Positions 45,881-55,509 of a DNA stretch of 64,000 nt are shown here, piece after piece; positions within the stretch are counted from its first letter, which is position 1, and each line of letters begins with the position of its first letter. A model generated the notes under the pieces. That model saw only the letters and a program-made list of their open reading frames with translations. It was not told the DNA's origin and did no database searches. The stretch covers positions 2,852,001 to 2,916,000 of the forward strand of contig NZ_CP050154.1 in NCBI RefSeq assembly GCF_011617705.1. The letters are read 5' to 3'. The position numbers and the translations under genes were made by a program. The DNA is from Brevibacterium limosum. Its GTDB lineage: Bacteria; Actinomycetota; Actinomycetes; Actinomycetales; Brevibacteriaceae.

Positions 45881-48245
45881 GTTCGACCACCAGGAGCACG
45901 CTGGCGTGTACACCACTGAGGCGGTCATGACCGATGAGGACCATCTCATCTCACGGGTGACCGAGACCGGGGCACCGAACTTGTCCTCTCATCCTGAGCA
46001 TGTGCGCACCCTCGAGAACTGGCGCACTGCAGACGGTCATGCCCTGTCGCCTGATCAGTTGGCGGCGTCAAAGAACGTGCTGGCGTCTGAGGCGGGGATA
46101 TCGGCAGTCATCGGCCCGGCAGGGACCGGGAAGTCGACGACGATGGGGGCGATGAGCGCGACCTGGCATTCGGTCCATGGCCCGGGCACGGTCATCGGCC
46201 TGGCCCCGTCGGCGGTGGCTGCCGGTGTTCTTGGCGATGAGATCGGTGTTGAGACCGACAATGTGGCGAAATGGTTGTACGAAAGCGTCGGTGAAGGTGC
46301 TGCTCGCAGAGCTGCCCGCGTAGCTGACCAAGAGCAGCGTCTGGATGCCCTCACGGCGCAGCTGTCGAAGATTCCCCATCATCGGCGGACGAATCTGGTC
46401 AAGGTCATCGAGGCCTTGCAGGTGAAACTTGCTGCCGACTACGCGGCTCAGGCCCAGTACGCGTTTCAGTCCGATCAGTTGATCATCATTGACGAGGCTT
46501 CGATGGTGTCGACGGCGAACCTGGCAGAGATCTCTCGGCAGGCCGAACGTGCCGGAGCGAAGATCCTCCTGGTCGGTGATCCGGCTCAGCTCGAGGCCGT
46601 TGATGCGGGTGGGTTCCTTGGCCACGTCGAACGTCATCTGGAGCATTCGAAGCTCGATATGATCTGGCGTTTCCGCAATGAGTGGGAGAAGGCGGCGTCT
46701 TTGAAGTTGCGTGATGGTGATGTCGATGTGGTCGACCAGTACGCCGAGGAGGGCCGCATTCATGGTCGCCCTGACACTGACGCGACTGACAGTGCGTATC
46801 TGGCGTGGAAGGCCGACGTCGGCCGCGGCCGGGAGTCCATTCTCATTGCCTCAGACAATCAGACTGTGGCAGAGCTGAATGCTCGCGCTCATGCCGACCG
46901 GGCCGAGGCCGGAGAGGTCAATGTTGAACACACCGTGACTCTGCGAGCCGATGTGGCGGCCGGAGTCGGTGATGTCGTTCTGGCCCGCCGCAATGACCGA
47001 TCGTTGAGAGATTCCGATGGTGCGTTCGTGGCTAATGGCACCCGGTTGACGATCACGGACATCCGGCCAGACGGGTCTGCTGTCGCCAGTGTCAACTCCG
47101 GAGCCGAGTCCATGCCGTCGATTGTTCTCGACGCTGACTATCTCGCGTCCTCGGTCGAGCTGGGGTATGCGACCACTGCTCACCGCAGTCAGGGCGTGAC
47201 CGTGGACAGTGGGCACTGTGTGGTGACACCGAAGCTGAGTCGTGAGTTGTTCTATGTGGCGATGACTCGCGGTAAGGACGACAATCACGCCTACGTGGAT
47301 TTCGACAATCCTGGTAGTCCCACGCCGGAGGATTGGCGGATGCAGCTGACGGCACAGGCTCTTGATGATGAGGGTGAAGTCCTCGACGATCCGAGCTTCT
47401 ACATCAAATCGGTGGTTGCCCGGTCCACGGCGGAACGGTCTGCCCACGAAGTCCGCGATGCCGAACTTGGGTGGGCCAATGACGTGGGTCGGCTCTGCCA
47501 CGAGGCTGCCTATATGGGGTGGGCGGCGAAGTTGACCCGGACCAGACAGTGGCTCGATGACACTCTGTCCGACGATGCGCGAGTTGAGGTAATGGCGTCA
47601 CCGCAGTGGCAGCAGCTCATTCACGCCGATCCGGCCTGCACCCATAACGGAGTCCTTGTCGGCGATGTCACTGTGGAATCGATTGTGGAGCAGTGTCAGA
47701 AGCCTGATTCGCCGTCAATGACTGGCCCGGCAAGCATGGTCGTGGCTGTTGATCCCGAAACCCCTGAACAGTATCGAATCTGGAATCAGTTGCAGGCGGA
47801 TCTCGTTGACCAGGTTGCGGCCCGACGTGCTGTCCTTGAACGCGACCAGCCCGACTGGTACGTCGCTTTGACCCACGAGTTCCAGGACTCTGCGAATCAT
47901 CGCGAGGTCGTCAACGCTGCCATCATTTGGCGTGCAGTCTCGGACCAGACTGAAGCCGACACCTTCGCTGGCAAGGAGCCGCCTCGCGGAGACTACCTAC
48001 GGCCGTACTGGGATCGCCTTCAAGTTGCTGTCACGGCCCAGGCCGCGCAGAGGCCAGAGGACATCGAACTCGGCCAAGCTTCGATACCCCTTCCTACTGT
48101 TGAGCCCATTGACTGGACCGGTGCTCAGCCACGACGGGAATGGCCCGCACTTCGTCCACGCCATCAACCGATCTCCGAGGCTGACCTGCACACCACGTCA
48201 ACTAGCTCTTCGGGTCCGTCCACGGCCGTCGGGTTCGACCGCTGA
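44481..48245 (+). CDS. MobF-family relaxase with C-terminal helicase
   Basis: 1254 residues from GTG 44481 (GAGGGAG upstream). The TrwC-type relaxase domain has candidate nicking tyrosines Tyr30-31 and the HUH metal site HWDSRAGDPQLHTHLV near residues 178-194. A helicase of the RecD/UvrD type follows: Walker A GPAGTGKSTTMG near 543, DEASMVS near 668, GDPAQLEAVD near 703, and late TTAHRSQGVTVD and VAMTRGKDDNH. Nicks and unwinds DNA at oriT for transfer. Both domains are complete. No T4SS coupling gene sits next to it. Confidence 0.95.
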   Translation: MTVSISKMSITYYLEHAATGDGVCGDLTSYYTEAKAPPGHWLGSGLSGLAGLSVGQEVTEADARSIFEKVEDPVTGRSLGRALMKSTSAPAGTVTPSGHAAKRDREGVAGFDLTFSPPKSVSAVWALAGPELQGRLYSAHRQAMLETVEWMEANVIQSRAGHGGVAHVDVAGVIASAFDHWDSRAGDPQLHTHLVISNRVQRVSDQSWVTLDSYTLHRHVVAISEMYNSLLFDRLAEAAGTVAESRTDVDLDINTLIEEAEGGQPSGEYEPPNRVELAGVPDELIEEFSNRSVLIRQRKDELIAAFIDEYGRQPTAREVLVIRQQATLENRPDKDTIENVTLPEKLSWWRQRTIDSGIDPESVVRNAVGHHVRTVTADMVTDPVRDRLASWALTDASLRRTTFTRANVRASAERVLRLVRCPTASDRQELVDQVVAKALAKAVSLTPDRSIAPDGPDTTVAAGDRSVFDHQEHAGVYTTEAVMTDEDHLISRVTETGAPNLSSHPEHVRTLENWRTADGHALSPDQLAASKNVLASEAGISAVIGPAGTGKSTTMGAMSATWHSVHGPGTVIGLAPSAVAAGVLGDEIGVETDNVAKWLYESVGEGAARRAARVADQEQRLDALTAQLSKIPHHRRTNLVKVIEALQVKLAADYAAQAQYAFQSDQLIIIDEASMVSTANLAEISRQAERAGAKILLVGDPAQLEAVDAGGFLGHVERHLEHSKLDMIWRFRNEWEKAASLKLRDGDVDVVDQYAEEGRIHGRPDTDATDSAYLAWKADVGRGRESILIASDNQTVAELNARAHADRAEAGEVNVEHTVTLRADVAAGVGDVVLARRNDRSLRDSDGAFVANGTRLTITDIRPDGSAVASVNSGAESMPSIVLDADYLASSVELGYATTAHRSQGVTVDSGHCVVTPKLSRELFYVAMTRGKDDNHAYVDFDNPGSPTPEDWRMQLTAQALDDEGEVLDDPSFYIKSVVARSTAERSAHEVRDAELGWANDVGRLCHEAAYMGWAAKLTRTRQWLDDTLSDDARVEVMASPQWQQLIHADPACTHNGVLVGDVTVESIVEQCQKPDSPSMTGPASMVVAVDPETPEQYRIWNQLQADLVDQVAARRAVLERDQPDWYVALTHEFQDSANHREVVNAAIIWRAVSDQTEADTFAGKEPPRGDYLRPYWDRLQVAVTAQAAQRPEDIELGQASIPLPTVEPIDWTGAQPRREWPALRPRHQPISEADLHTTSTSSSGPSTAVGFDR

Positions 48246-48383
48246 CCTCGCAGAGTCCGTCGGCTTTCATGGGCGACGCTGGAGATTGAATCGGACTTGT
48301 CGTCCCTGCCAACTGCTCTCGCAGCATGACACTCGCACTGTCGTCTCTCCTTGCATCAGTTACTGATCCACGTCTTCTAGTGT

Positions 48384-49481
48384 TTAGTGCTTCTTCTTCG
48401 CCTTCCTGGCGTTGTGAGAGTTGTACTTCACGACCGCTGCGTCGACGTCCAGCCCGTCGTCCAACGCCTTCTGTGCGCGTTCCAGGGCGCGATTGCTCAG
48501 ACCCTGCCATGCGATGTTCCCCTTGGGGGTCGTCTTGCACCTGTAGCACGCCGGATCTGATTTGAGATCGAGGTGATGAACCACGGCATACGCCTGGTGC
48601 CGCGTCAGTCCCAGCTTCTCCCCCAGCTTGCTCAGCTTGAGCGAGTACCGGTCGAAGGTGTCGACCTCACGGTATGCGGCAGCTTCTTCGCCCTCGCGCG
48701 CTGGCCGAATAGGCACCTCCCCTCGCTTGGGGTCGATCCTGAGACTGATCTCCTGGACCTGATCCGAAGGGCGTGGCGACCCAACGAGCTGCAGACCAAC
48801 AACGCCAGGGAACGCTAACTTCCAGTCAGAGCTCTCCTTAAACCCCCGCAAGGCGCGACTGATTTCGGCCTCGGTCGGCGGCTCCGTTTCCCCACGGGCC
48901 GCACGGTCGAGGGACATAAGAGGCAGCAGGCGCGCCCTTGCCTCGGCGCTACGCCGTTTGCCGGGACGTAGAAGCTCCGCGATTTGCTCGGCCTCCTTGC
49001 CTACTACGAGGCCGACGTCGGTGGGAGGGGTTGCCGACACGGGGAGCACCCGCCCGGGCATCACATCGGTGAGATCCTGGCCGGTGAGGCCGAGGAGCAC
49101 CTTGCGAAAGATCGTCACAGCTGACCGCAAGTGCAGCCACAGCACGTCATCGCTCATCACTATGACATCGTGAGTCGCGGTGTCCCGATCATCCTTGAGA
49201 GCGAGCAGCACGACTCGGTCTCCTTCGTCGATGACGCCCAACGATGTCTCCGCGACGGTGATGCACTTACCGAAGTCGAAGGAACGATCACTGCCGGAGA
49301 ACTTAACCCTCTTCCGTTGCTCATAGATCGCGGCCTTCAACAGCATCTCGAAAGCGTGGGCGGCCATCATGACCGTCGCGTGCTCGCGGCCTGTCGGGCT
49401 CGGCCGATTGAACAGCTCGATGGCCAGGGTCAGCGATTCGACAGCCGTCTCGACGTACTGCTTCGTCTTTCGCGCGACCAT
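48384..49481 (-). CDS. DUF3644-like protein with a HEPN-type RxxxxH motif
   Basis: 365 residues from ATG 49481; a TTG 15 bases upstream overlaps the res stop. The N-terminal half is helical: FEMLLKAAIYEQRKRVKF (E..LLKA) and, near residues 99-104, DDRDTATHDVIV with an Arg-xxxx-His as in HEPN ribonucleases. The rest holds a basic, Lys-rich tail (HNARKAKKKH). DUF3644 is a family of unknown function often found near restriction genes. It is the third gene of the mod-res operon. HEPN fold is inference from the motif. Confidence 0.7.
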   Translation of the reverse strand: MVARKTKQYVETAVESLTLAIELFNRPSPTGREHATVMMAAHAFEMLLKAAIYEQRKRVKFSGSDRSFDFGKCITVAETSLGVIDEGDRVVLLALKDDRDTATHDVIVMSDDVLWLHLRSAVTIFRKVLLGLTGQDLTDVMPGRVLPVSATPPTDVGLVVGKEAEQIAELLRPGKRRSAEARARLLPLMSLDRAARGETEPPTEAEISRALRGFKESSDWKLAFPGVVGLQLVGSPRPSDQVQEISLRIDPKRGEVPIRPAREGEEAAAYREVDTFDRYSLKLSKLGEKLGLTRHQAYAVVHHLDLKSDPACYRCKTTPKGNIAWQGLSNRALERAQKALDDGLDVDAAVVKYNSHNARKAKKKH

Positions 49482-49496
49482 CCCCAGCCCAATCAA

Positions 49497-52472
49497 TCAG
49501 TCCGTCAGAACCCGCCTGATCAGTGCTGCGATGTCTTCGCGCTGCACCTGATCGCGGAAGGTGACTTCGATGCCCTCTGAGCTCATCGACTCGAAGAACC
49601 GCTGCGCTGCCGTCATCCTGAGCTTCTCGCTCTCACGGAGGTCAGAGCGCTTCTTGACGTCCTTCGTCTCAATGATGAAGTTGAGGGACAGTCCCCCGTC
49701 ATCACGCTTGAGTACGTACATGAAGTCCGGACTCGTCGTGCCACCGAAGTACAGGGGTACCTTGATCGACCGGCGAGGGATCTTCCCGAAGACGACGACT
49801 TCATCCAACTTGGAGTCACGGATCGTCTCGGATTCCTTCGGAGAGTCGTACACGAACGCGTCGTACAGGAACTTATCTGGCACGATGGCCTTGTCGTCAC
49901 GGAACACGCCGATGTTTCCCTGCGTGATGCTTTCAAGAGGAGCGCCGTCTGCATCGGTGAGTTCGCTGCCGAGCACGAGCCCCTTAATCTTCGAGTATGT
50001 GAACCGCTCGAGATAATTGCTCTCCATCCACTCCGTGAACCCGGCGACGAACTCATGCAGGGTCGCCTTGTTGAAGAAGTCCGCAGGTAGGCTCTTCTTC
50101 GCGTGGAGACGGACGAGACCTGCGTGGACCCGTTCGATTGGCAGAGCCGTCTGCGCCCGCACGCGCTTCAGCCAGTCGCCGTATGGCATCGTCTCAGTCG
50201 CGTCGAACCGTGCCTTCGTCTCCGTTCGGACCTCCAGAGACGTGCTCTCGTCGGTCCTCACCACGACGTCCTGCGCGAACCGCCCGAACTCCTGCCGGTA
50301 GATCCCGGCGCTGAGCACCTCATCGATGCAATCATCGATCTCATCCGGCGTGAGCTCGTCGAGTCGGAGGTAGTACTTCGCGTTCAGCGTCTCCCAGAGG
50401 TCCTTAAGCTCGGAGTACCGTTCGGAGCGAATCCTGACCTTAACCTTCTCATTGCCCTTCACGATCTTGTCAGGCTTCAGGCCCTTCTTGTTGAACGCGG
50501 GGTAGGCAGCGAACAAGTCCTCTTCGCGCCCCGGTACGACATTCTTGTCCGAATCAACAAACCCCTGCTGGAGGAGCTCGATGAAGAATTCCGTCTCCGT
50601 CTTGCCGAGCTCGTCGGCAACCTTAGGCAGAAGCTCCCTCACCTTGGCAGGGCCCAGAGCGACATCGGAGTTGATCTCTTCGACGAGAGACTCGGCGAAC
50701 TCCTGCTCCGTGTAGTCGATGAGGTAGGTGAGGTAGAACTGCTCGCCCGCGAGACGAGTGCCCTTCGCGTCCACGGGCAACCGGAGGCCACGTCCAACCT
50801 CCTGGAGCTTCGAGATCTCCGACCCGGACGACCGGAGCTTGACGATCTGGAACACGTTCGGGTTGTCCCACCCCTCACGGAGCGTCCACTTCGAGAATAA
50901 GAATCGGCGAGTATTCGGCGCACCGCTCGTCGTCTCGAAGGACAGCATCGCCTCCTTATTGCGGAGGATGTCGTCAACCTCACGCTGGATATCCTCATCG
51001 GTGGCGGAGTTGTCTGCGGAGAAATATCCTCCGTTCGTCGCCTCGACGTCAGCGAGCGACGCACGCAGGTAGGCGACGTACTCCTTCGCGACGGGCGAAG
51101 GGTCGCCTTCGCGCTTCTCGATCTCCGCAGTGAGCCGTGCGGTGAGTAGCTCCTCGAAGCGCTGCCTCAGATGACCCTTCGAACCGTCGCTGCCGCGATA
51201 GGACTCGATCGAGTCGATAAAGAACAGAGTTAGTGTTTTGATCCTGGACGAGCGGCGGTAGTTCTCCCACTCAGTCTCGAAATGGTTGTCGAGCGCCTGC
51301 CGCATCATCAGGCCCTGATAGGTGTCCGAGTAGACCCGAGCCGAGAGGATGTCCCCCGACCCCAGCGCCTGACCGTTAGACAGGGTGACGCCGGACTTGA
51401 TCGTCGGGTTGTCAGTCTTGCCGACCCCTTCGATCGTGATGCCCGCGAATGCGCCGTCGGCGATACCGAGCGTATCCCCAATATCGAAAGTGAGCGACTT
51501 CCCCGTGCCGATGTTCTGGAACGTGGCCTGCTTCGGCTTGCGCGCGGAGAGACTCGTGAGCTTCAGCCGCGTCGTATCACTGCTGCTATCCTGCGGGTAC
51601 TGGACCTGAACGCCCTTGACCAGTTGCTCGTTGAACGACTCGACGGCACCGAGGTTGAACACGAGGTTGTTGTAGTCGGTCTTCCCCGTCTTGCCGAGCT
51701 CCGGGAACGTCGCGCCGAAGCGAAAGACCGCCAGAGGTTGAATCTCGTCGACGAGCTTCTGATACGCCTTGTTGTCGCGTCGGAATCGATGCGGCTCGTC
51801 CATGATCACGACCGGACGTGTCCGACGTAAGGCCTCATATGGGACACTCGCAGAACCCAGCACGGTCTGGTCGTAATCGGCGGCCATCGTCGTCTGCGAC
51901 AACAGCATTCCATCGGTCATCAGCAGCGCTGAGATTCGCCCCTGCGAGAGCCTCGACCCCTGGGCGAAGCTGGCGATCGCGCCTGGGAACATCCTGCGCC
52001 CCTTGGAGCGCTTTTGCGGGTCAAGCACGTCAAGGTGAAGTGTCTGTCGGCCGCTGTACTCGTCCGCGAAGTACTTGCCGGCATACTTCGACTGAATGAA
52101 CGCCTTCGTGCCCTCCTTGATCGGGGTGGACGGCACCAAGAGGATGAACTTCGTGAAGCCGTACAGTCGGTTGAGCTCGTACATAAACTGCGTATACACG
52201 AGCGTCTTACCGGTGCCGGTCTCCATCTTCGCATCCACGCCGAGCACCCCGTCGTCGGTGCGGCCACGCCAGGCACGGGGAATCGAGTCGATTCCATCGA
52301 GGACGCCCGACTGGATGTCGGCAATGTTGTGTGCGATCTGCGGGTCGGCAGGGTCGAAGGCGACGTTCGACTCAGGCTCTGTGCTGTGGTCGAGCTCGAC
52401 TCCAGCGAATACGCGGGTTAGGGCGTCGAGCGCGCGCTGCTGGTGCTCAAGCTTCTGAAGACGGATCTGCAT
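49497..52472 (-). CDS. res: Type III restriction enzyme, Res subunit
   Basis: 991 residues. The SF2 helicase motor has Walker A METGTGKT (83-90), DEPH (225-228) and the later motor motifs (SKWTLREGWDNPNV; QEVGRGLRLPVD). The C-terminal nuclease shows SPDFMYVL, then IIETKD, the PD-ExK signature at Asp916, Glu935 and Lys937. It cuts DNA after translocation between two unmethylated sites, in complex with Mod. Res starts two bases past the mod stop and DUF3644 follows it. Confidence 0.95.
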   Translation of the reverse strand: MQIRLQKLEHQQRALDALTRVFAGVELDHSTEPESNVAFDPADPQIAHNIADIQSGVLDGIDSIPRAWRGRTDDGVLGVDAKMETGTGKTLVYTQFMYELNRLYGFTKFILLVPSTPIKEGTKAFIQSKYAGKYFADEYSGRQTLHLDVLDPQKRSKGRRMFPGAIASFAQGSRLSQGRISALLMTDGMLLSQTTMAADYDQTVLGSASVPYEALRRTRPVVIMDEPHRFRRDNKAYQKLVDEIQPLAVFRFGATFPELGKTGKTDYNNLVFNLGAVESFNEQLVKGVQVQYPQDSSSDTTRLKLTSLSARKPKQATFQNIGTGKSLTFDIGDTLGIADGAFAGITIEGVGKTDNPTIKSGVTLSNGQALGSGDILSARVYSDTYQGLMMRQALDNHFETEWENYRRSSRIKTLTLFFIDSIESYRGSDGSKGHLRQRFEELLTARLTAEIEKREGDPSPVAKEYVAYLRASLADVEATNGGYFSADNSATDEDIQREVDDILRNKEAMLSFETTSGAPNTRRFLFSKWTLREGWDNPNVFQIVKLRSSGSEISKLQEVGRGLRLPVDAKGTRLAGEQFYLTYLIDYTEQEFAESLVEEINSDVALGPAKVRELLPKVADELGKTETEFFIELLQQGFVDSDKNVVPGREEDLFAAYPAFNKKGLKPDKIVKGNEKVKVRIRSERYSELKDLWETLNAKYYLRLDELTPDEIDDCIDEVLSAGIYRQEFGRFAQDVVVRTDESTSLEVRTETKARFDATETMPYGDWLKRVRAQTALPIERVHAGLVRLHAKKSLPADFFNKATLHEFVAGFTEWMESNYLERFTYSKIKGLVLGSELTDADGAPLESITQGNIGVFRDDKAIVPDKFLYDAFVYDSPKESETIRDSKLDEVVVFGKIPRRSIKVPLYFGGTTSPDFMYVLKRDDGGLSLNFIIETKDVKKRSDLRESEKLRMTAAQRFFESMSSEGIEVTFRDQVQREDIAALIRRVLTD

Positions 52473-52474
52473 CG

Positions 52475-54442
52475 TCAGAACCGCTCAATGACGGACACTT
52501 TGTGTCCCGACCTCAGCGACTTCAGGTTCTGCTTCAGTTCGTGCATCACCGAAAAGGTCACTGAGTAGCCGAAGACGACCAGTCGATCCAGATTGAGGTC
52601 GCCGTTCTCCAGCTTTGACACCAGCTGGAGCACGTCTGTACTAGCAAGGCCTGGGTCAATGACATAGCCCGTATCGCCGCAGACCGCCAGTTCGTACTCG
52701 TTGAGAAGTATAGACTCGGCCCGTGTTGTCAGCCCGGCTTTGTCCTCGAGCATCCAGGTCGTGAGCACGACGTCCCTGCCAGGCGTCCCCGCTAGGTCGA
52801 ATTTCGAGACGAAGTTGCCGCTAAGCAGGGCGTGAGTCTCATTGGCATCGAAGGACTGGAGCTGGTCGAGAGTCTTCTGACTCGGCAGCTCGAGACGGAA
52901 CAGGCGGAAGCCGCCGTCAATCTGCACGTCCGTGTCCCTCTGGAGCTTCTTGGCGGCGCGAACAATCCGGTCACGACCAACCTCGTCGATGGTCGAGTAC
53001 CCCTGCTTAGCGCCAGGCTTCCCCAACTCGATCCGTTCAGGGAGCTGGACCAGGATAAAGCGCCGATCGCCGTCGTCGCGGGCATTGAGCTGCATGACTG
53101 CGTCAGCAGTCGTCGCAGACCCCGAGAAGAAGTCGAGCACCGTGTCGCCAGGCTCAAGGACGAAGTCTAGGATCTGGGCCAAGAAACGGCTCGGCTTGGG
53201 GTTCGTGAACACCTTCTCACCGAACAGGTCAACGATCTCGTTCGCGCCTGAGCGACCATCCATGGTGATGACGCTAGCCAGCGAGTCGCTGTAATCACGC
53301 GCGTAAGCCTTAAGCTCGACGATCTTATTCTCATCGTTCCCAAAGAGGATGCGGTCTTCCTCGAGAAGCCGTTGCATCGTGGTTTCAGGGAACCTGTAGC
53401 CGAACAGGGGCTGCTTGCAAGGCTTGCCTGTTACGGGATGCAGGACGTCGTAACGGTAGCCCTCGCCGCTAGGGTTGTGTACGCTTCGGCTGCCGGCGTA
53501 AACCCCGTCGCCATCGACATACTTGTAACCGTCGAGGCGACCCAGCTGCCCTTTGTTCTCGCGAAACCAGGCCGTGTAGGCCTTCTGGCGCGCATCATCG
53601 TCCTCGAACTCGTTGATGAACTTGTCACCAGTCTCGATGACCAGCTCCTTGACGGCCGAAACCTCCGACTTCCAGACCGCCGCAACGTCGTCCCGAGACT
53701 TCGCGTAGACGAGCACATACTCATGCTCGATTGCGATCTGCGAGGGGTTGTTGTCCGTCGCGTTCTTCCACACGAGCGTGCCCAGCCAATTGCCTTCGCC
53801 GTAGACCTCGTCGCACAAGAGCCTGACGTTGGCCTGCTCGTTGTCGTCGACGCTGATTAAGATGACGCCCTCGTCCGCGAGCAGCTCTTTAGCGAGTTCG
53901 AGCCGCGGGTACATGAAGGTCAGCCAAGCAGAGTGGGAAGACTTGCCGTGAAGGTCCGTGACTCTACGGGCCTCATCCTCGTCCAGACCGATCTTCTTGA
54001 CCAGATCGGACGCTGAGAAACCGAAGTCGTCGTTGTAGACGAAGCCGTCCTTACCGGTGTTATAAGGGGGGTCAATGTAGATGGCCTTCACTCGCGAGCT
54101 ATATGAACCGATCAGGTGCTTCAGCGCGTCAAGGTTGTCGCCGGCGATGTACAGGTTCCGGGAGTCCGCGTTGGCGTCTGCCGAGTTGTGGTCCATGTCG
54201 GGCACTACGACGGTCTCTGTCTTGGTCGACGTAAGGTACTTCGCGTACGACTTACCTAGGAACTTGAGCTCGTACCCCTCCCGCGTCAGATTCACGTCGC
54301 CACCGCGCAGCGTCTCCTGAAGGCGGTCGAGCATGAAACCGCCGTCTTTGTCGAAGTACTCTGGCAAGGCCGCGCGGAGGCGCGCCAGCTCGAAATCGGT
54401 TGGTCTGGTAGTCGCGTTGGCCTCGTGCGCGTCTCTGATCAC
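52475..54442 (-). CDS. mod: Type III DNA methyltransferase, Mod subunit
   Basis: 655 residues. Beta-class N6-adenine methyltransferase: AIYIDPPYNTG (catalytic DPPY at 124-127) precedes the target-recognition region, and TVLDFFSGSATTADAV (SAM-binding, near 440) follows. It recognises and methylates the site, so it determines specificity. The recognition sequence cannot be inferred. It starts the three-gene operon; its promoter lies in 54443-54600. Confidence 0.95.
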   Translation of the reverse strand: MIRDAHEANATTRPTDFELARLRAALPEYFDKDGGFMLDRLQETLRGGDVNLTREGYELKFLGKSYAKYLTSTKTETVVVPDMDHNSADANADSRNLYIAGDNLDALKHLIGSYSSRVKAIYIDPPYNTGKDGFVYNDDFGFSASDLVKKIGLDEDEARRVTDLHGKSSHSAWLTFMYPRLELAKELLADEGVILISVDDNEQANVRLLCDEVYGEGNWLGTLVWKNATDNNPSQIAIEHEYVLVYAKSRDDVAAVWKSEVSAVKELVIETGDKFINEFEDDDARQKAYTAWFRENKGQLGRLDGYKYVDGDGVYAGSRSVHNPSGEGYRYDVLHPVTGKPCKQPLFGYRFPETTMQRLLEEDRILFGNDENKIVELKAYARDYSDSLASVITMDGRSGANEIVDLFGEKVFTNPKPSRFLAQILDFVLEPGDTVLDFFSGSATTADAVMQLNARDDGDRRFILVQLPERIELGKPGAKQGYSTIDEVGRDRIVRAAKKLQRDTDVQIDGGFRLFRLELPSQKTLDQLQSFDANETHALLSGNFVSKFDLAGTPGRDVVLTTWMLEDKAGLTTRAESILLNEYELAVCGDTGYVIDPGLASTDVLQLVSKLENGDLNLDRLVVFGYSVTFSVMHELKQNLKSLRSGHKVSVIERF

Positions 54443-54643
54443 CTCTTGCCTCCAGAGGTTAGTCCGCTACGGAATTCCACCACATCACCGTCAGGCAATT
54501 CGCATACTCACTTTCGAACATAGCTTGATTCGCTACGAAACCTACTGACATCACATGATGCCACACCAGATCGTGCCCGGCAGTCCCGAGCAGAGGACTC
54601 GGGCGGTCTTCGCTACCCACGCGCTCTTCGATAGACGAGGTTG

Positions 54644-55225
54644 CTACTCGACGAGCGTGCGTGCACGTCGATAGAACGTTGCCCTCGACATTCCGAGATC
54701 CCGCGCGACCTGAGCGACTGGTTCGCCGCTACCGACTAAACGAATAGCGTTGCGCACCTGACTATCGGTGATCCTACGGGGTCGGCCCCCGAGATCAAGG
54801 CCGGCTGCCCGGCGTTTAGCAACGGAGTCTGTGATGCGTTCGCGTTTGATTTCGCGTTCCATCTGCGCCAGGGCGGCCATGATGGTGAATACCATCGAGC
54901 CCATCGGCGTATCCGTGTCCACATCACCACCGCCAAGATTGAGGATCCGAAGGCCAACACCGCGGCCTCGAAGTTCTTCGGCGAGGCTGAGCATGTTCTG
55001 GGTTGAACGCCCCAGACGATCGAGCGTGGTGATGACAAGCGTGTCACCGTCGATGAGAGCGTTTAGCGCACGGTCGAACTCTGGCCGTGATGCTTTAGCG
55101 CCAGAGACGCCATGGTCGACATAAAGGTCGTCACGGCGGACACCGACGGCGAAGAGATCAGTTTGTTGTCGGTCGGTGGATTGGTCGCGCGTTGATACGC
55201 GAGCATATCCGATCAGTTTCGTCAT
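54644..55225 (-). CDS. tnpR: Serine recombinase, Tn3-type resolvase
   Basis: 193 residues. The catalytic serine is in GYARVSTRDQSTDRQQTDL (Ser11); HGVSGAKASRPEFDRAL and LVITTLDRLGRSTQNML follow, then the C-terminal helix-turn-helix (SQVRNAIRLVGSGEPVAQVA). It matches Tn3-family TnpR in length and has a res-like site just upstream. No tnpA is present nearby, so the transposon is partial or has been rearranged. Confidence 0.93.
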   Translation of the reverse strand: MTKLIGYARVSTRDQSTDRQQTDLFAVGVRRDDLYVDHGVSGAKASRPEFDRALNALIDGDTLVITTLDRLGRSTQNMLSLAEELRGRGVGLRILNLGGGDVDTDTPMGSMVFTIMAALAQMEREIKRERITDSVAKRRAAGLDLGGRPRRITDSQVRNAIRLVGSGEPVAQVARDLGMSRATFYRRARTLVE

Positions 55226-55326
55226 CGGGAGGCTCCAAAGTGTCTCATAACTAACGGTGAGTGCATGGATTCACACTCGAGATTACAAGACATGGTTATA
55301 AGAAGTCAGCGTCTGGCCGAGAAGCC

Positions 55327-55384
55327 TGAGCATGTCATTTTCAGAAGTCGGCTGCACGGAATGTCCGAAGTCGGCTGCACTATC
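55327..55384. other. res-like recombination site upstream of tnpR
   Basis: GAAGTCGGCTGCAC occurs at 55344-55357 and again at 55367-55380, a 23-base period. The first copy is preceded by GAGCATGTCATTTTCAG, very like the region before tnpR in Tn21-type transposons. It would be bound by the resolvase at 54644. Confidence 0.65.
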
Positions 55385-55509
55385 TGCTGGAGGCCGCGCT
55401 CTGATCGACGACCCTGCTGATCTTGTTCTTCGGCGCTTCCCTCATTTTTTCGCCTGGCGGCGCAGGGCACGGAGCACTGTGTCGCCACGGTCGTCACCGC
55501 ACGTCGCGG

